Source: Micavibrio sp. UBA6139 (GTDB taxonomy: Bacteria > Pseudomonadota > Alphaproteobacteria > Micavibrionales > Micavibrionaceae). Taken from it: 64,000 bases of DNA. Position numbers and translations under genes: made by a program. Of the stretch, positions 53,241 to 63,127 are shown piece after piece. The stretch's first letter is position 1; every line of letters begins with the position of its first letter. Where the stretch lies: the NCBI GenBank assembly GCA_002423285.1, contig DIVF01000062.1, positions 47,222-111,221 on the forward strand. Direction: 5' to 3'. The notes under the pieces are model-generated. The model was not told the DNA's origin, did not search any database, and saw only the letters and a list, made by a program, of their open reading frames with translations.

Positions 53241-53345
53241 TTCCATTCCCAATTTTTTAAATAAAAATTCTTATAAAAGCATAGCGCCATAGAGAAACAG
53301 AGAGCCTTCGACTCCCAATATTCAAACAGAAAAAAAGATTATGGG

Positions 53346-55928
53346 CTATTTTAGGAAAACACCCTTCCACCCCCCAGCGACCAGTTTCACCACATTCATC
53401 AAGATCAGCGGCGCAGACAAGCCTGCGGGTGCGGCCAGATAACGTGGTGACCAGACCGGGTCAAACTTCGCCTTATAATCATGCAGGCCCTCGAAGTTAT
53501 AAAACTCCTCGCCCAGATCATAAATGGCGGTGCCAATTTTATGCCATAGCGGTGCCAGCGCGTGACGCTCCAGACCCGATAGCGGCGCCATACCCATGCT
53601 GAACCATTGATACCCCTGCGCCTTGCCCCAAAGCAGCAATTCCGCAAACAGGAAATCCATGATCCCGTGCGGGGCAACCTGCGGATCATAGCGCATCAGA
53701 TCAATCGACATTTCCATGTGCTCACCCACCTCCCACAAATTGGCGAAGGCCATGATGGTTCCAGCAGGGTCCTTAATCACCGCCACGCGGGTGCGGGCCA
53801 GATATTTTTCATCAAAAAAACCGAGGGAAAAACGCTTCTCCCGCGTGTTTTTCTTAATCAACCAGCGATCAGAAATTTTGCGCAGTTCAGGCAGCGCGGC
53901 GATCACCGCATCACGCTCCAAAACAGAAAATGTGAAATTCATGCGCTGGTACTTGTTACGCACCTTGCGTAACCCCTCGCGGTGCCCGCCATCAAGGGAG
54001 AATCCAGATAATAAAACCTTGGCTTCCTCCCCCGTTTTTAACAGGACCAGCCCCAGATCAAGAAGCATGGGTAAATATTTCTCACCCGCTTCATAAACAA
54101 CAATGCCCGCCCCATGACGGTCGGCTTCTTCGCGGAATTTCCACAGCATGCTTTCAAAACACGCGGGATCCCCCACCGGGTTGCCCATGATGATCCAATA
54201 GCGAACCGTGTCGGCAAACATGACAAAGGCGCGGCGATCATCAGACCAGAATAATTTCTTATCCCCCATCAAGGCCAAAAATGGTTGTGACTCATTTCCG
54301 GCACGAATGATCTTGGCCGCTTCGTCCAGCTCCGCCTCATCCGGCAGATTCATTTGATGAGGACGCACCACCGTCATCAACCGCACCAGCATATAACCGG
54401 TCATAACAATCACCATCAGCAAGGTCGCACGCATAAAACGCGGTGCGTCATCATTCCATGAGAATTGCCACCACAGATCATCGGCATAGGCGACATGGCG
54501 GAACGCAAAGAACCCGAGCCAAATCGATCCGGCCAGAACCACAAACACCATGGCCCCCCAACCCCATGATAGCGGCATATTCAGTAAGGATGATTTCCGG
54601 CGGAAATATCCACGCGCGGGCAGCAACAACAGCAGCATAAACGCCATGGCCATGGCTTCGCGCCAATCAAACCCCTTCAGCAATGATACAACCGCACCCA
54701 CCGCCAGTAAAATCAAACTGCCATACCATGCCGCATCCAGACGCAGATAAATCCCCCGCGCCAAGAACAACAATAACAAACCAATCAAGCTGCCCAACAA
54801 ATGGGACACCTCAATAATTGGCAAGGGTATAAAACGATGCAGCCATTGCATCGCATCCGGCACCGCCGGGGTTGATCCCGACACCAGCAACACCCCACCC
54901 GTAATCACCAGCAGGAAAGCAAAAATCTGCGGCATAATGCCAGAGAATATTTTCACGATGACCCGCCCGCCATCACTGATGGCATGACGCCGCGCCCAGA
55001 TTTCGTAAGACAGCAATCCCGCACCCGCAATCGCCAACGGCAGGAAAAAATAAACAACGCGGTACAGGACCAAGGCCCCTACGACCAAAAGATGTTCACC
55101 TTCCGTCATCGAACCGCTCATCAACCACAGGAAGGCACTTTCAAAAACGCCAATTCCGCCGGGAACCTGACTCAAAAGCCCCGCCACCTGCGCCAGAATG
55201 AAAACAATCAGAAAGACATCAAAGCCAAAGGATACATTCCCGGCCAAAAATACCCATAAAATCAACCCCGCCACGACCAGATCAACACAGGCAATCACCG
55301 TCTGCCACAGGCCTGCCTTTGGGGATGGCAATTTGAACTCCACCCCCTTCAAGACGACAGGCCTGCGGCGGAAAAAAATACTGCCCCAATACGCTGCCAA
55401 AAACCCGCCGCAGACAATCATCATCCACAGCACCATTTGCGGGTTTTGAATATGATCACGAATATCCGATGGCAGCGTCAGGGTCACAAGGAACCCCATC
55501 GTCATCACCCCAACCAGATAGGTCGCACCGAGGAAGATAGAGATACGCAGAATATCCCATCCCGGAACCCCCCACGCGGTGTAGAAACGATAGCGAATAG
55601 AACCACCCGCCGCCCAGGCATGGCCGGTATTATTGCTGATCGCGTAGCTGATCAGCGAGGTTAGCATGATTTTAGGCAAACCAATCTTACCATGGCCCGT
55701 GTAGCGCAACGCCAGCGCATCATACCCCGCCAGCACCAGATAATTGACCGCCGTCAACGCAATCGCCAGAGCAATCAGCAACAAGGGAGTATTGCGAACC
55801 TCTTGCGAGATATCATGAAAATTATGAATCTTGATTTCGTGATGAACAACCACAATCGCGACCGCCAATAAAATCAAAGGCAGGAAATGGGCCAGCTTGT
55901 GGAGTATTTCTTTAAAACGCATCTTCAT
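53346..55928 (-). CDS. mprF: MprF/LpiA-type phosphatidylglycerol aminoacyltransferase
   Basis: Bifunctional membrane protein of 860 residues that adds Lys (or Ala) from aminoacyl-tRNA to phosphatidylglycerol and flips the product, giving resistance to cationic peptides. The N-terminal half has about 14 helices in the flippase/LPG-synthase-like domain (ISNNTGHAWAAGGSIRYRFY, LLSQVPGGIGVFESAFLWL). The C-terminal soluble domain (about 545-860) holds the GNAT-like synthase: MGDKKLFWSDDRRAFVMFADTVRYWIIMGNPVGD, then GHREGLRKVRNKYQRMNF and MSIDLMRYDP...HGIMDFLFAELLLW. The end GLHDYKAKFDPVWSPRYLAAP is characteristic. It is complete. Charging residue (Lys or Ala) is not told by sequence. Confidence 0.95.
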   Translation of the reverse strand: MKMRFKEILHKLAHFLPLILLAVAIVVVHHEIKIHNFHDISQEVRNTPLLLIALAIALTAVNYLVLAGYDALALRYTGHGKIGLPKIMLTSLISYAISNNTGHAWAAGGSIRYRFYTAWGVPGWDILRISIFLGATYLVGVMTMGFLVTLTLPSDIRDHIQNPQMVLWMMIVCGGFLAAYWGSIFFRRRPVVLKGVEFKLPSPKAGLWQTVIACVDLVVAGLILWVFLAGNVSFGFDVFLIVFILAQVAGLLSQVPGGIGVFESAFLWLMSGSMTEGEHLLVVGALVLYRVVYFFLPLAIAGAGLLSYEIWARRHAISDGGRVIVKIFSGIMPQIFAFLLVITGGVLLVSGSTPAVPDAMQWLHRFIPLPIIEVSHLLGSLIGLLLLFLARGIYLRLDAAWYGSLILLAVGAVVSLLKGFDWREAMAMAFMLLLLLPARGYFRRKSSLLNMPLSWGWGAMVFVVLAGSIWLGFFAFRHVAYADDLWWQFSWNDDAPRFMRATLLMVIVMTGYMLVRLMTVVRPHQMNLPDEAELDEAAKIIRAGNESQPFLALMGDKKLFWSDDRRAFVMFADTVRYWIIMGNPVGDPACFESMLWKFREEADRHGAGIVVYEAGEKYLPMLLDLGLVLLKTGEEAKVLLSGFSLDGGHREGLRKVRNKYQRMNFTFSVLERDAVIAALPELRKISDRWLIKKNTREKRFSLGFFDEKYLARTRVAVIKDPAGTIMAFANLWEVGEHMEMSIDLMRYDPQVAPHGIMDFLFAELLLWGKAQGYQWFSMGMAPLSGLERHALAPLWHKIGTAIYDLGEEFYNFEGLHDYKAKFDPVWSPRYLAAPAGLSAPLILMNVVKLVAGGWKGVFLK

Positions 55929-56085
55929 CCCGGCAAGGTGTACTGATTAACAACGCAATTGAACGTCAGCGCAGACTACAGAATATCCCGCCCAGAATCA
56001 CCTCCCCAATACCGTAAAAGACTGTTTTCAAGGCGTTTTTGCTCCCTTGCATTCCCCGGTTGACGGGCCATGTTAATAAAACGAT

Positions 56086-56093
56086 GCTATAAT
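56086..56093 (+). promoter_or_regulatory. Extended -10 promoter of the EF-hand gene
   Basis: TGCTATAAT is a perfect extended -10. TTGACG lies 22 bases upstream, too far for a good -35, so the extended -10 may act largely alone. The gene starts 31 bases further on. Confidence 0.55.
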
Positions 56094-56124
56094 CAACAAA
56101 ACCCCCACTTGCGGAGATATTCAA

Positions 56125-56653
56125 ATGCAGCTTTCATCCAAAACGGCCCTGCTGGCCTCCGCCCTGACGGTCATGATGATCGCCCCCGCCTTCGCACAAG
56201 AAGCAAAACCCGTCCTGCCCGGCCTGCAAAAAAAATACGATAACCGCGCCGCTGAAATGGAACGCCTTGATGTAAACAAGGACGGCATTCTACAAGCTTC
56301 CGAATTACAGCAAGGTGTCGGCACACAATTTGATGCGGCTGATACAAACAAGGATGGCATTATTTCTGAACAGGAACGCGCAGCCGTTTTAGGTGCTGTC
56401 CAGGCAACTGGGGCTGAAAAAAGTTGGTCAGGAACTTGGCGATCGCCGCGCCGTCAAAGTCGATAACCGCTATAATCAAGCCGATGCCAACAAAGACGGT
56501 AATGTTTCAAAAGAAGAATACGATGCCTATTTTGGCGCACGCTATCAAACCTATGACCGCGACGGTGACGGCATTATCAGCGAAAAAGAATTCCGCACCG
56601 ACTACGAAACCCTACCCGGTCACTATAAAAAGCCAGCAAAGAAAAAAGATTAA
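56125..56653 (+). pseudogene. Exported EF-hand protein with a frameshift in an A6 run
   Basis: The first frame runs from the ATG at 56125: a Sec signal (ALLASALTVMMIAPAFAQ), then EF-hand loops DVNKDGILQASE and DTNKDGIISEQE. A second frame, shifted by +1, continues from about 56416 with loops DANKDGNVSKEE and DRDGDGIISEKE and ends at 56653. Removing one base in the six As at 56417-56422 restores a single protein (ATGAEK then VGQELGDRR) of about 175 residues with four calcium loops. Without it the product stops at 56466 after two loops. It may be a real mutation, a phase-variable tract or a sequencing error in a homopolymer. The gene lies alone between mprF and glpK. Confidence 0.85.
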
Positions 56654-56673
56654 GGGATTATAGAGTACGGGGT

Positions 56674-56698
56674 TAGGGGGGCAATGCCCCCTTAAAAA
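56674..56698. terminator. Hairpin between the EF-hand gene and glpK
   Basis: Stem GGGGGC / GCCCCC with flanking pairing and a 3-base loop lies between the two converging genes. The T-tracts are poor on both strands. Confidence 0.5.
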
Positions 56699-56714
56699 CC
56701 CTATACTTACTTTT

Positions 56715-58202
56715 CTAATCCTGTAAAAGCGCGTCCACGGCGCGGCGCCAGCCAGCGTACAATTTGTCACGCTGTACTGCATCCATCGATGGGCTATAGC
56801 GTTTGGCGCATTGCCAGGCGCGGGTGATGTCATTCAGGCCGTTATAGACCCCCACATGAAGGCCCGCCAGATAAGCAGCGCCCAGCGCGGTTGTTTCGGC
56901 GACCTTTGGAATATCCACCGGACGGTTCAGCATATCGGCCAAAAACTGACAAACAAAACCATTTGAAACCAACCCACCATCGGCGCGAATGACATCAGGG
57001 CGATGGCCTGTATCGGCGTTCATAGCGTCCATCAGGTCGAGCGTTTGATAAGCCTGCGCTTCCAACACGGCACGCGTAATATGCGCCGATGTGGAATCGC
57101 GGGTTAGGCCCGTAATGCTGGCCCGGACATCGGGCCGCCAATACGGCGCACCAAGCCCGGTGAATGCCGGAACCATATAGACACCGTTATTATCCGGAAT
57201 GGACAGGGCCAGACGTTCGCTATCCGCCGCATGGGGAAATAAATTCAGCCCGTCCCGCAACCATTGCACCGCCGCCCCGGCAATAAAGATCGATCCTTCC
57301 GATGCATAGGTCATGGCCCCATCAAAACGATAGGCCGGTGTGGTCAGCAGGCGATTTTTTGATTCCTTAAACGTATCGCCAATATTCATCAGGGCAAAAC
57401 AGCCCGTACCATAGGTGGATTTCACCATGCCTTCGGCGAAACAGGCCTGACCAATCAGGGCGGCCTGCTGATCCCCCGCCATGCCGCCAATGGTAATGGC
57501 ACGCCCCAGTAAATCAGGTGTCGTTTCACCAAATTGTGCGACATTGTCCTTCACATTTGGCAAAATTGCCCGGGGAATATTCAGTAACTTTAGAAGATCA
57601 TCATCCCATTCCTGCGTAACGATATTATACAGCATCGTCCGCCCGGCATTGGTGACATCGGTCGCATGAACACGCCCACTGGTCAGCTTCCACAGCAAAT
57701 AACAATCAACAGTGCCAAAGGCGATATCGCCAACTTCCGCCCGTTTGCGCGCACCCGGCACATTATCCAACACCCACGCAATCTTGGTGCCTGAAAAATA
57801 CGGGTCAAGCAGAAGGCCGGTTTTGGACCGCACCATATCCTCATGCCCTTGCGCCTTTAACCGGGCGCACAGATCCGCCGTACGGCGATCTTGCCAGACG
57901 ATGGCGTTATAAACAGGCTCGCCCGTTTTACGGTCCCATAGAATAGTGGTTTCGCGTTGATTGGTGATGCCAATCCCCGCCACGGCGCGTGCCGCATCAG
58001 GCTGCGCATCCATAACAGCGCGGCAAGCCCATAAAGTATCATTCCAGATATCCTTAGCATCTTGCTCGACCCAGCCATTATGCGGGTAATGCAGCACCAG
58101 TTCCTTTTGCCGCGTGGCCAGAATATCGCCCTGCTTGGAAAATAAAATCGCGCGTGAACTGGTTGTGCCTTGGTCAATCGCCAGAAGGGTTGGTTCGCTC
58201 AT
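56715..58202 (-). CDS. glpK: Glycerol kinase
   Basis: Phosphorylates glycerol with ATP, 495 residues, the usual length. FGGY-family motifs are LAIDQGTTSSRAILF at the N-terminus, WVEQDAKDIWNDTLW, GITNQRETTILWDRKTG and TGLGAPYWRPDVRASITGLTRDSTSAHI. The C-terminal DGGLVSNGF carries the ATP-binding region. It overlaps glpD by 4 bases (ATGA), so the two form a coupled glycerol operon in the order glpD-glpK. No glycerol facilitator or glpR is present in this window. Confidence 0.97.
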   Translation of the reverse strand: MSEPTLLAIDQGTTSSRAILFSKQGDILATRQKELVLHYPHNGWVEQDAKDIWNDTLWACRAVMDAQPDAARAVAGIGITNQRETTILWDRKTGEPVYNAIVWQDRRTADLCARLKAQGHEDMVRSKTGLLLDPYFSGTKIAWVLDNVPGARKRAEVGDIAFGTVDCYLLWKLTSGRVHATDVTNAGRTMLYNIVTQEWDDDLLKLLNIPRAILPNVKDNVAQFGETTPDLLGRAITIGGMAGDQQAALIGQACFAEGMVKSTYGTGCFALMNIGDTFKESKNRLLTTPAYRFDGAMTYASEGSIFIAGAAVQWLRDGLNLFPHAADSERLALSIPDNNGVYMVPAFTGLGAPYWRPDVRASITGLTRDSTSAHITRAVLEAQAYQTLDLMDAMNADTGHRPDVIRADGGLVSNGFVCQFLADMLNRPVDIPKVAETTALGAAYLAGLHVGVYNGLNDITRAWQCAKRYSPSMDAVQRDKLYAGWRRAVDALLQD

Positions 58203-59731
58203 GATGCCAATCTTTCCTTACCCAACCGGGACATATAATCATTCAACTGCATTTTGGTACCTTCAGCGATATGCAGGCCCAATTTTGACCGCCGCCATAA
58301 AATATCATCGACCGTCTTGGCCCATTCTTTGCGGATCATGTAATCGATTTCAACCTGATAAACATCATCACCGAAATGACGCCCCAGACTGTTGAGGTTT
58401 TCTGCCCCTTCCAACATTCGATCCATGCGTGTGCCATAGGCCCGGGCATAACGGCGCACAGTTTTTTCAGGCAACCAGAAATAACGCTCAACCTGCTCTT
58501 TCAAAAATGCATCGTAATCACGGTCTAAAATATCACCGCCCGGCAACGGTACAGTATCGCTCCACGGCATCTGGCTGGCCGGGTTTTCATTGGCACGCGC
58601 CCAGTATGGGACCAGCCGGTTGACCGCTTCCTCCGCCAGACGGCGATAGGTGGTAATTTTTCCGCCAAAGACTGAAAGCAACGGCGCCCCAAAGGATAAT
58701 TCCAGTTCCAGATGGTAATCGCGCGTCACTTCCGATGCCTTACCGCGCCCGTCATCCATCAAGGGGCGAACGCCGCTATAGGTATGAACGATCTGCGTTA
58801 CATCCACGGCCGTTTTGAAATAGCGATTTACCGCATCACACAAATATTGTTTTTCCGCGTCGCTAATTTCCGGTTTCGCCGGGTCACCTGTGTAATCAAC
58901 ATCTGTGGTCCCGATCAGGGTAAAATCACCTTCATACGGAATGGCAAAGACAATGCGGCGGTCGGGTTGTTGCAGGATATAGGCCTGCTCCCCGTCAAAA
59001 ACTTTTTTAACGATAATGTGGCTGCCCTTGACCAGACGAATTTGCGGGGTCTTTGGCGCGGTCAGGGCGTTCCCCGCCAAAACCGAATGCACCCATGGCC
59101 CGGCGGCATTCACCACCATGCCTGCTGTACGGGTTAAAACTTCATTGGTATCAACATCGCGCAATTCCGCTTCCCAATGGCCATCCACCATGCGAAGGCC
59201 CGTGCAAGCGGTACGGGTGGAGATATGAGCGCCCAACTCTTCAGCATCCACCGCATTCAACACAACCAGACGGGAATCCTGAACCCAGCAATCGGCATAA
59301 CGGAACCCTTTTTTATAACGGTCCTGTAACGGCGCACCGAAACTGTCCGTGGTCAGGTTCAATGCCGCAGAATGTTTTAATTTTTTTAATCCGCCCAAAT
59401 GGTCATAAAGGTACAGCCCCAACCGGATCATCCATGCCGGGCGCAAAGACGGGAAATAGGGCAGAACAAAATCCAGCGGCCAGATGATATGCGGGGCCAT
59501 GCCCAGAAGCACTTCGCGTTCCATCAAGGCCTCACGCACCAAGCGAAATTCAAAATATTCCAGATACCGCAACCCGCCATGAATGAGTTTGGTACTGGCC
59601 GATGAGGTGGCCGATGCCAAATCCTGTGCCTCGACCAGCAAAACAGACATTCCCCGTCCTGCGGCATCGCGGGCGATGCCCGCCCCGTTCACGCCGCCGC
59701 CAATAATTAAAATGTCATAATCTGTGGTCAT
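58199..59731 (-). CDS. glpD: Aerobic glycerol-3-phosphate dehydrogenase
   Basis: Membrane-bound FAD enzyme that oxidises glycerol-3-phosphate to dihydroxyacetone phosphate and passes electrons to quinone; 510 residues. The FAD motif is YDILIIGGGVNGAGIARDAAGRG; TSSASTKLIHGGLRYLEYFEFRLVREALMERE and GGKITTYRRLAEEAVNRL are family signatures. The ATG at 59731 gives the standard N-terminus; an ATG four codons upstream is possible. The divergent YjbH gene starts 115 bases away. Confidence 0.96.
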   Translation of the reverse strand: MTTDYDILIIGGGVNGAGIARDAAGRGMSVLLVEAQDLASATSSASTKLIHGGLRYLEYFEFRLVREALMEREVLLGMAPHIIWPLDFVLPYFPSLRPAWMIRLGLYLYDHLGGLKKLKHSAALNLTTDSFGAPLQDRYKKGFRYADCWVQDSRLVVLNAVDAEELGAHISTRTACTGLRMVDGHWEAELRDVDTNEVLTRTAGMVVNAAGPWVHSVLAGNALTAPKTPQIRLVKGSHIIVKKVFDGEQAYILQQPDRRIVFAIPYEGDFTLIGTTDVDYTGDPAKPEISDAEKQYLCDAVNRYFKTAVDVTQIVHTYSGVRPLMDDGRGKASEVTRDYHLELELSFGAPLLSVFGGKITTYRRLAEEAVNRLVPYWARANENPASQMPWSDTVPLPGGDILDRDYDAFLKEQVERYFWLPEKTVRRYARAYGTRMDRMLEGAENLNSLGRHFGDDVYQVEIDYMIRKEWAKTVDDILWRRSKLGLHIAEGTKMQLNDYMSRLGKERLAS

Positions 59732-59846
59732 GGGCGCCTGCATGGAAGTTTAGGGGAAAACGGTGATCGGCAATGGATTATAGCCGGTAAATCGGTGATA
59801 ATATTATACGATTTTTATCCTTCCTGATATTACCTGCCCTTATATT

Positions 59847-61946
59847 TTGATCCGTTTTGTATTTTTGATAGCCCTTATTATAGGGGCCCCTCCGGCCATG
59901 GCCGAAAACCGCGCTTCGATATCGTTGCTGGGGCCATTGGGGCTGAACACAATTCCGTCCGCAAGGATGGATTCGACCGGAACGATCCGTGCCGGGGTGT
60001 CAACCGCCGATCCCTATGCCCACATGTACCTCTCCGTCCAGCCCGCCAATTTTTTAAACATTACCCTGCGCCAGACGGCGGAAGTTTCAGGGTTGAACGA
60101 TGATGCCAAGCGTCTCTACCCCGGCATTGACCTGAAATTCAGATTTCTGGAAGAAGGAAAATATAACCCAGAAGTGTCTGTCGGTATCATGTCGGCGCTG
60201 GGCCATAAACGTATGGCCGGGGAATATCTGGCGCTGACCAAGCGTTACAATAATTTTGAATTCACGGGTGGTTTGGGTTGGGGACGGTATGGCAGTTCCG
60301 GGACATTTGATAATCCACTGAATCTTCTTGGCAATCATTTTGATTCACATCGTACCCTGGACGGTGAAATGCCAAACGGGCCAGAAGATTGGTTTACCGG
60401 CGATCAGGTCGGCCTGTTTGGCGGTATTGAATATTTCACACCGCTAAAAGGCTTGTCGTTAAAAGCTGATTGGGGTGCGGACCGCTATATCGCCGAAAAA
60501 ACATCCTTTGATTTTGATGCACCCGATCCATGGTCGCTGGGCGTGCATTATACCCCCGCCGCATGGGTTGATATGGGTGTTGGCGTTCTGGGCGGAGATA
60601 AGGTGATGGCAACATTATCGTTCCAAAGCCCGCTGTCGAAATGGCCGGGACGGCGAAACCAGAATGTTGAGCCCTCCCCAATGCGCAGAGAACGCAGCGA
60701 TTTAACCAGCCCTTCCAAAATGGCCTATGATGCCGCGCGGCATGGGTCGATGATTTTGTATGATATTCGCCGCAGCTTGAACGCCGTGTGGACAAAACTG
60801 GACATCGACCCCGGCGATTCCCTGCCCCAGCAATTGGGCCGCGCGGCGCGAAACATGTCAAACCATGCAGGAACCGATATTGAAGAATTGCTGATTACCC
60901 CTGAATCCGTTGGGCTGAACGGCCCGACCATCCGCCTGATGCGCCGCGATATGGAACAAGCCCTGATCCGCCATCAAGGCAGTCCACAGGAAATCTGGCG
61001 CAACACCATTCTGAATGCCCCCATCCCGCCGGAATTTGACGGGCAAGTGGTCGATGTCGATCATTTCGGGTTTGGCGCACGTGAGCGGGCCTTGCCGCGC
61101 CTGCGCTTTATTCTTGATACGCAGACCAGCCTTTCGGAAGAAGATGAAGGCATTCTCTATCGCACCAGTTTTATTGTCGATGGGCTTCATCAACTCTCAC
61201 GCCACTGGGTTGTTGGCGGGGGCTTGCGCCTGAACGGGCCGGATAATCTGGATAAAATCGCAACTTTGCGCCCGGCGGCATTTTTCCCGGTGCGCAGTGA
61301 TGTGGCAAAATTTGCGGATAAGACTGTCTCTGTCGATCGACTCTATAACGCTTACCTGCGCAGCTTCGGCGATGGTGAATGGCATTTAATGGCGGCGGGT
61401 GGCTATATGGAAGAAATGTATGCCGGGTTTGGCGGCGAAGCACTCTATCGCCCCTTCGGCAAAACCTACGCTGTTGGCGCTGAACTGTGGCAAACCTTCC
61501 GCCGCAACCCGGACAGTAATTTTGCCTTGGCGCTCAGCGGCGATCATGTTTTATCGGGGCATTTAAAGGCGTGGTATGAAATTCCGCAAACTGATTTAAC
61601 CGTCGATATCAGGGCCGGACGTTATCTAGGCGAAGATTGGGGCGGAACATTATCCCTGACCAAATCGATGCAAAACGGCGTAAAGTTCGAAGTGTTCGCA
61701 ACGGCCACCGATAACGCAGATTTTGATTTATTCGGTGGAACCACGCATCTTTATAGCGGTTTGAAAATGACCTTGCCCTTGGGCAATGTCCCCGTCCTGC
61801 CCAATGGCAGCCAGATACGTTTGGGGGCAGCCCCCTTAGGCCACGACATCGGCCAAAGCCTCGACTCACCCCTGCCCTTATACGAGATGACCGACCCCTT
61901 ATCCTACCGCGCCATCACCCAACATTGGAATGAAGTGACAGAGTAA
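59847..61946 (+). CDS. YjbH-domain outer-membrane protein
   Basis: Large exported protein of 699 residues of the YjbH family, associated with surface polysaccharide in many proteobacteria. A TTG-started signal peptide (FVFLIALIIGAPPAMA) is followed by the family N-terminus GPLGLNTIPSARMDSTGTIRAGVSTADPYAHMY. Repeated beta-barrel-like strands follow, e.g. NNFEFTGGLGWGRYG, LKADWGADRYIAE and LSLKADW. The centre (about 290-430) is soluble-looking. The C-terminal region has FAGFGGEALYRPFGKTYAVGAELW and ARYLGEDWGGTLSLTKSM. No other yjb gene (yjbE, yjbF, yjbG) is next to it. TTG is the only start close to the signal. Confidence 0.85.
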   Translation: MIRFVFLIALIIGAPPAMAENRASISLLGPLGLNTIPSARMDSTGTIRAGVSTADPYAHMYLSVQPANFLNITLRQTAEVSGLNDDAKRLYPGIDLKFRFLEEGKYNPEVSVGIMSALGHKRMAGEYLALTKRYNNFEFTGGLGWGRYGSSGTFDNPLNLLGNHFDSHRTLDGEMPNGPEDWFTGDQVGLFGGIEYFTPLKGLSLKADWGADRYIAEKTSFDFDAPDPWSLGVHYTPAAWVDMGVGVLGGDKVMATLSFQSPLSKWPGRRNQNVEPSPMRRERSDLTSPSKMAYDAARHGSMILYDIRRSLNAVWTKLDIDPGDSLPQQLGRAARNMSNHAGTDIEELLITPESVGLNGPTIRLMRRDMEQALIRHQGSPQEIWRNTILNAPIPPEFDGQVVDVDHFGFGARERALPRLRFILDTQTSLSEEDEGILYRTSFIVDGLHQLSRHWVVGGGLRLNGPDNLDKIATLRPAAFFPVRSDVAKFADKTVSVDRLYNAYLRSFGDGEWHLMAAGGYMEEMYAGFGGEALYRPFGKTYAVGAELWQTFRRNPDSNFALALSGDHVLSGHLKAWYEIPQTDLTVDIRAGRYLGEDWGGTLSLTKSMQNGVKFEVFATATDNADFDLFGGTTHLYSGLKMTLPLGNVPVLPNGSQIRLGAAPLGHDIGQSLDSPLPLYEMTDPLSYRAITQHWNEVTE

Positions 61947-61953
61947 TGGGGTT

Positions 61954-63075
61954 TTAACCGTTCGCTGTCTTCCGACCTTCGCCGTTAAACAGGCTACGGG
62001 CCAGTTCATCGGCGGCGCGGCCCGGGGTGGTTTTTTGGGCGTCGGCAACTTCAAAAATCCGGTCGATGGTGCCGCCGATGCGGCCCACATGGTCCATCAT
62101 CAAGGACCGGGTGAGTGGTGCGGCAAACGGGTTTTGGCCATTGGCGTGGAAATATTCATAGGCCACGGCGATAACGCCACCGGCATTGATGGCGTAATCC
62201 GGTACATAGAGAATACGTCTTTCCGCGACGCTGTCTTCATCGGCCTGTGTTGCCATTTGATTATTGGCGGCACCTGCGATGATATCCACTTTCAATTGCG
62301 GAATTGTTTTCGCGTTGATTTGCGCACCCAGCGCACATGGTGCGAAGACATTTGCCTCAACGGCGAAAATATCATCTGGTGCCACGGCACGAACGCCCGG
62401 CAATTCAGATTGAATTTTTTCAATCACGGCGGGGCGAATATCGGTCACGATCAATTCGACAGCCTGTTCATGCAAGAAACGGCACAGATCATAACCAACC
62501 GAGCCCAAACCCTGCACGGACACTTTCAAGCCAGCCAATGCGTCGCTGCCATAGCGATGTTTAACGCCAGCCCGCAGACCATTGAAAACACCCCATGCGG
62601 TCACAGGCGATGGATTGCCACCCAGATCATCATTATCGCCCGGCAAGCCGACCACGAATTTTGTTTCATGGGACATGGCGATCATGTCTTCTTCGCCGGT
62701 GCCGCTGTCTTCGGCTGTGATGTAGTGCCCTTCCAGACTTTGCACGGCGCGGCCCATGGCACGCATCAGGGCATCTGTTTTAATTTTGAACGGGTCACCG
62801 ATGACAACACTTTTCCCGCCGCCCAGTGGCAGACCCGCCAGCGCGTTTTTATAGGTCATGCCGCGCGATAGGCGCAAAACATCGGTAATCGCTTCTTCTT
62901 CCGAGGCGTAAGGGCGCATACGGCACCCACCCAGCGCCGGACCCAAATTCCGGTTATGCACGCCGATAAAGGCCAAAAGCCCTGTTTCGGGATCTTCAAA
63001 ACGGCGAATGCGTTCATGCCCGTCATAATCCGCGAAGCGGCTTAAAACGTCGGAACCAAGATCGGTATAGGTCAT
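61954..63075 (-). CDS. Leucine (Glu/Leu/Phe/Val) dehydrogenase
   Basis: NAD-dependent amino-acid dehydrogenase of 373 residues that deaminates branched-chain amino acids. The substrate region is GPALGGCRMRPYASEEEAITDVLRLSRGMTYKNALAGLPLGGGKSVVIGDP, with the catalytic Lys in PLGGGKS. ITAEDSGTGEEDM and the Rossmann motif VQGLGSVGYDLCRFL follow, and the family block CALGAQINAKTIPQL is clear. It is close to leucine dehydrogenase (Ldh) in this order of motifs, though Val or Phe could be preferred. It is convergent with the YjbH gene with 7 bases between. Confidence 0.93.
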   Translation of the reverse strand: MTYTDLGSDVLSRFADYDGHERIRRFEDPETGLLAFIGVHNRNLGPALGGCRMRPYASEEEAITDVLRLSRGMTYKNALAGLPLGGGKSVVIGDPFKIKTDALMRAMGRAVQSLEGHYITAEDSGTGEEDMIAMSHETKFVVGLPGDNDDLGGNPSPVTAWGVFNGLRAGVKHRYGSDALAGLKVSVQGLGSVGYDLCRFLHEQAVELIVTDIRPAVIEKIQSELPGVRAVAPDDIFAVEANVFAPCALGAQINAKTIPQLKVDIIAGAANNQMATQADEDSVAERRILYVPDYAINAGGVIAVAYEYFHANGQNPFAAPLTRSLMMDHVGRIGGTIDRIFEVADAQKTTPGRAADELARSLFNGEGRKTANG

Positions 63076-63127
63076 ATCGGTTTACTCTTCAGTAAAAGTG
63101 TTCGTGAAATTTTAAACTACGTTAGTC

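Noticed and set aside
53300..53325. Possible attachment-site repeat of the tRNA-Phe 3' end
   Set aside because: Only TTCGAxTCC is shared with the T-arm; too short to claim.
56417..56423. Programmed -1 frameshift at A-AAA-AAG
   Set aside because: The downstream frame is +1 relative to the first, so a -1 slip does not join them.
56393..56653. Second EF-hand frame as an independent gene
   Set aside because: It has no start codon with a ribosome site and continues the EF-hand protein after one base is removed.
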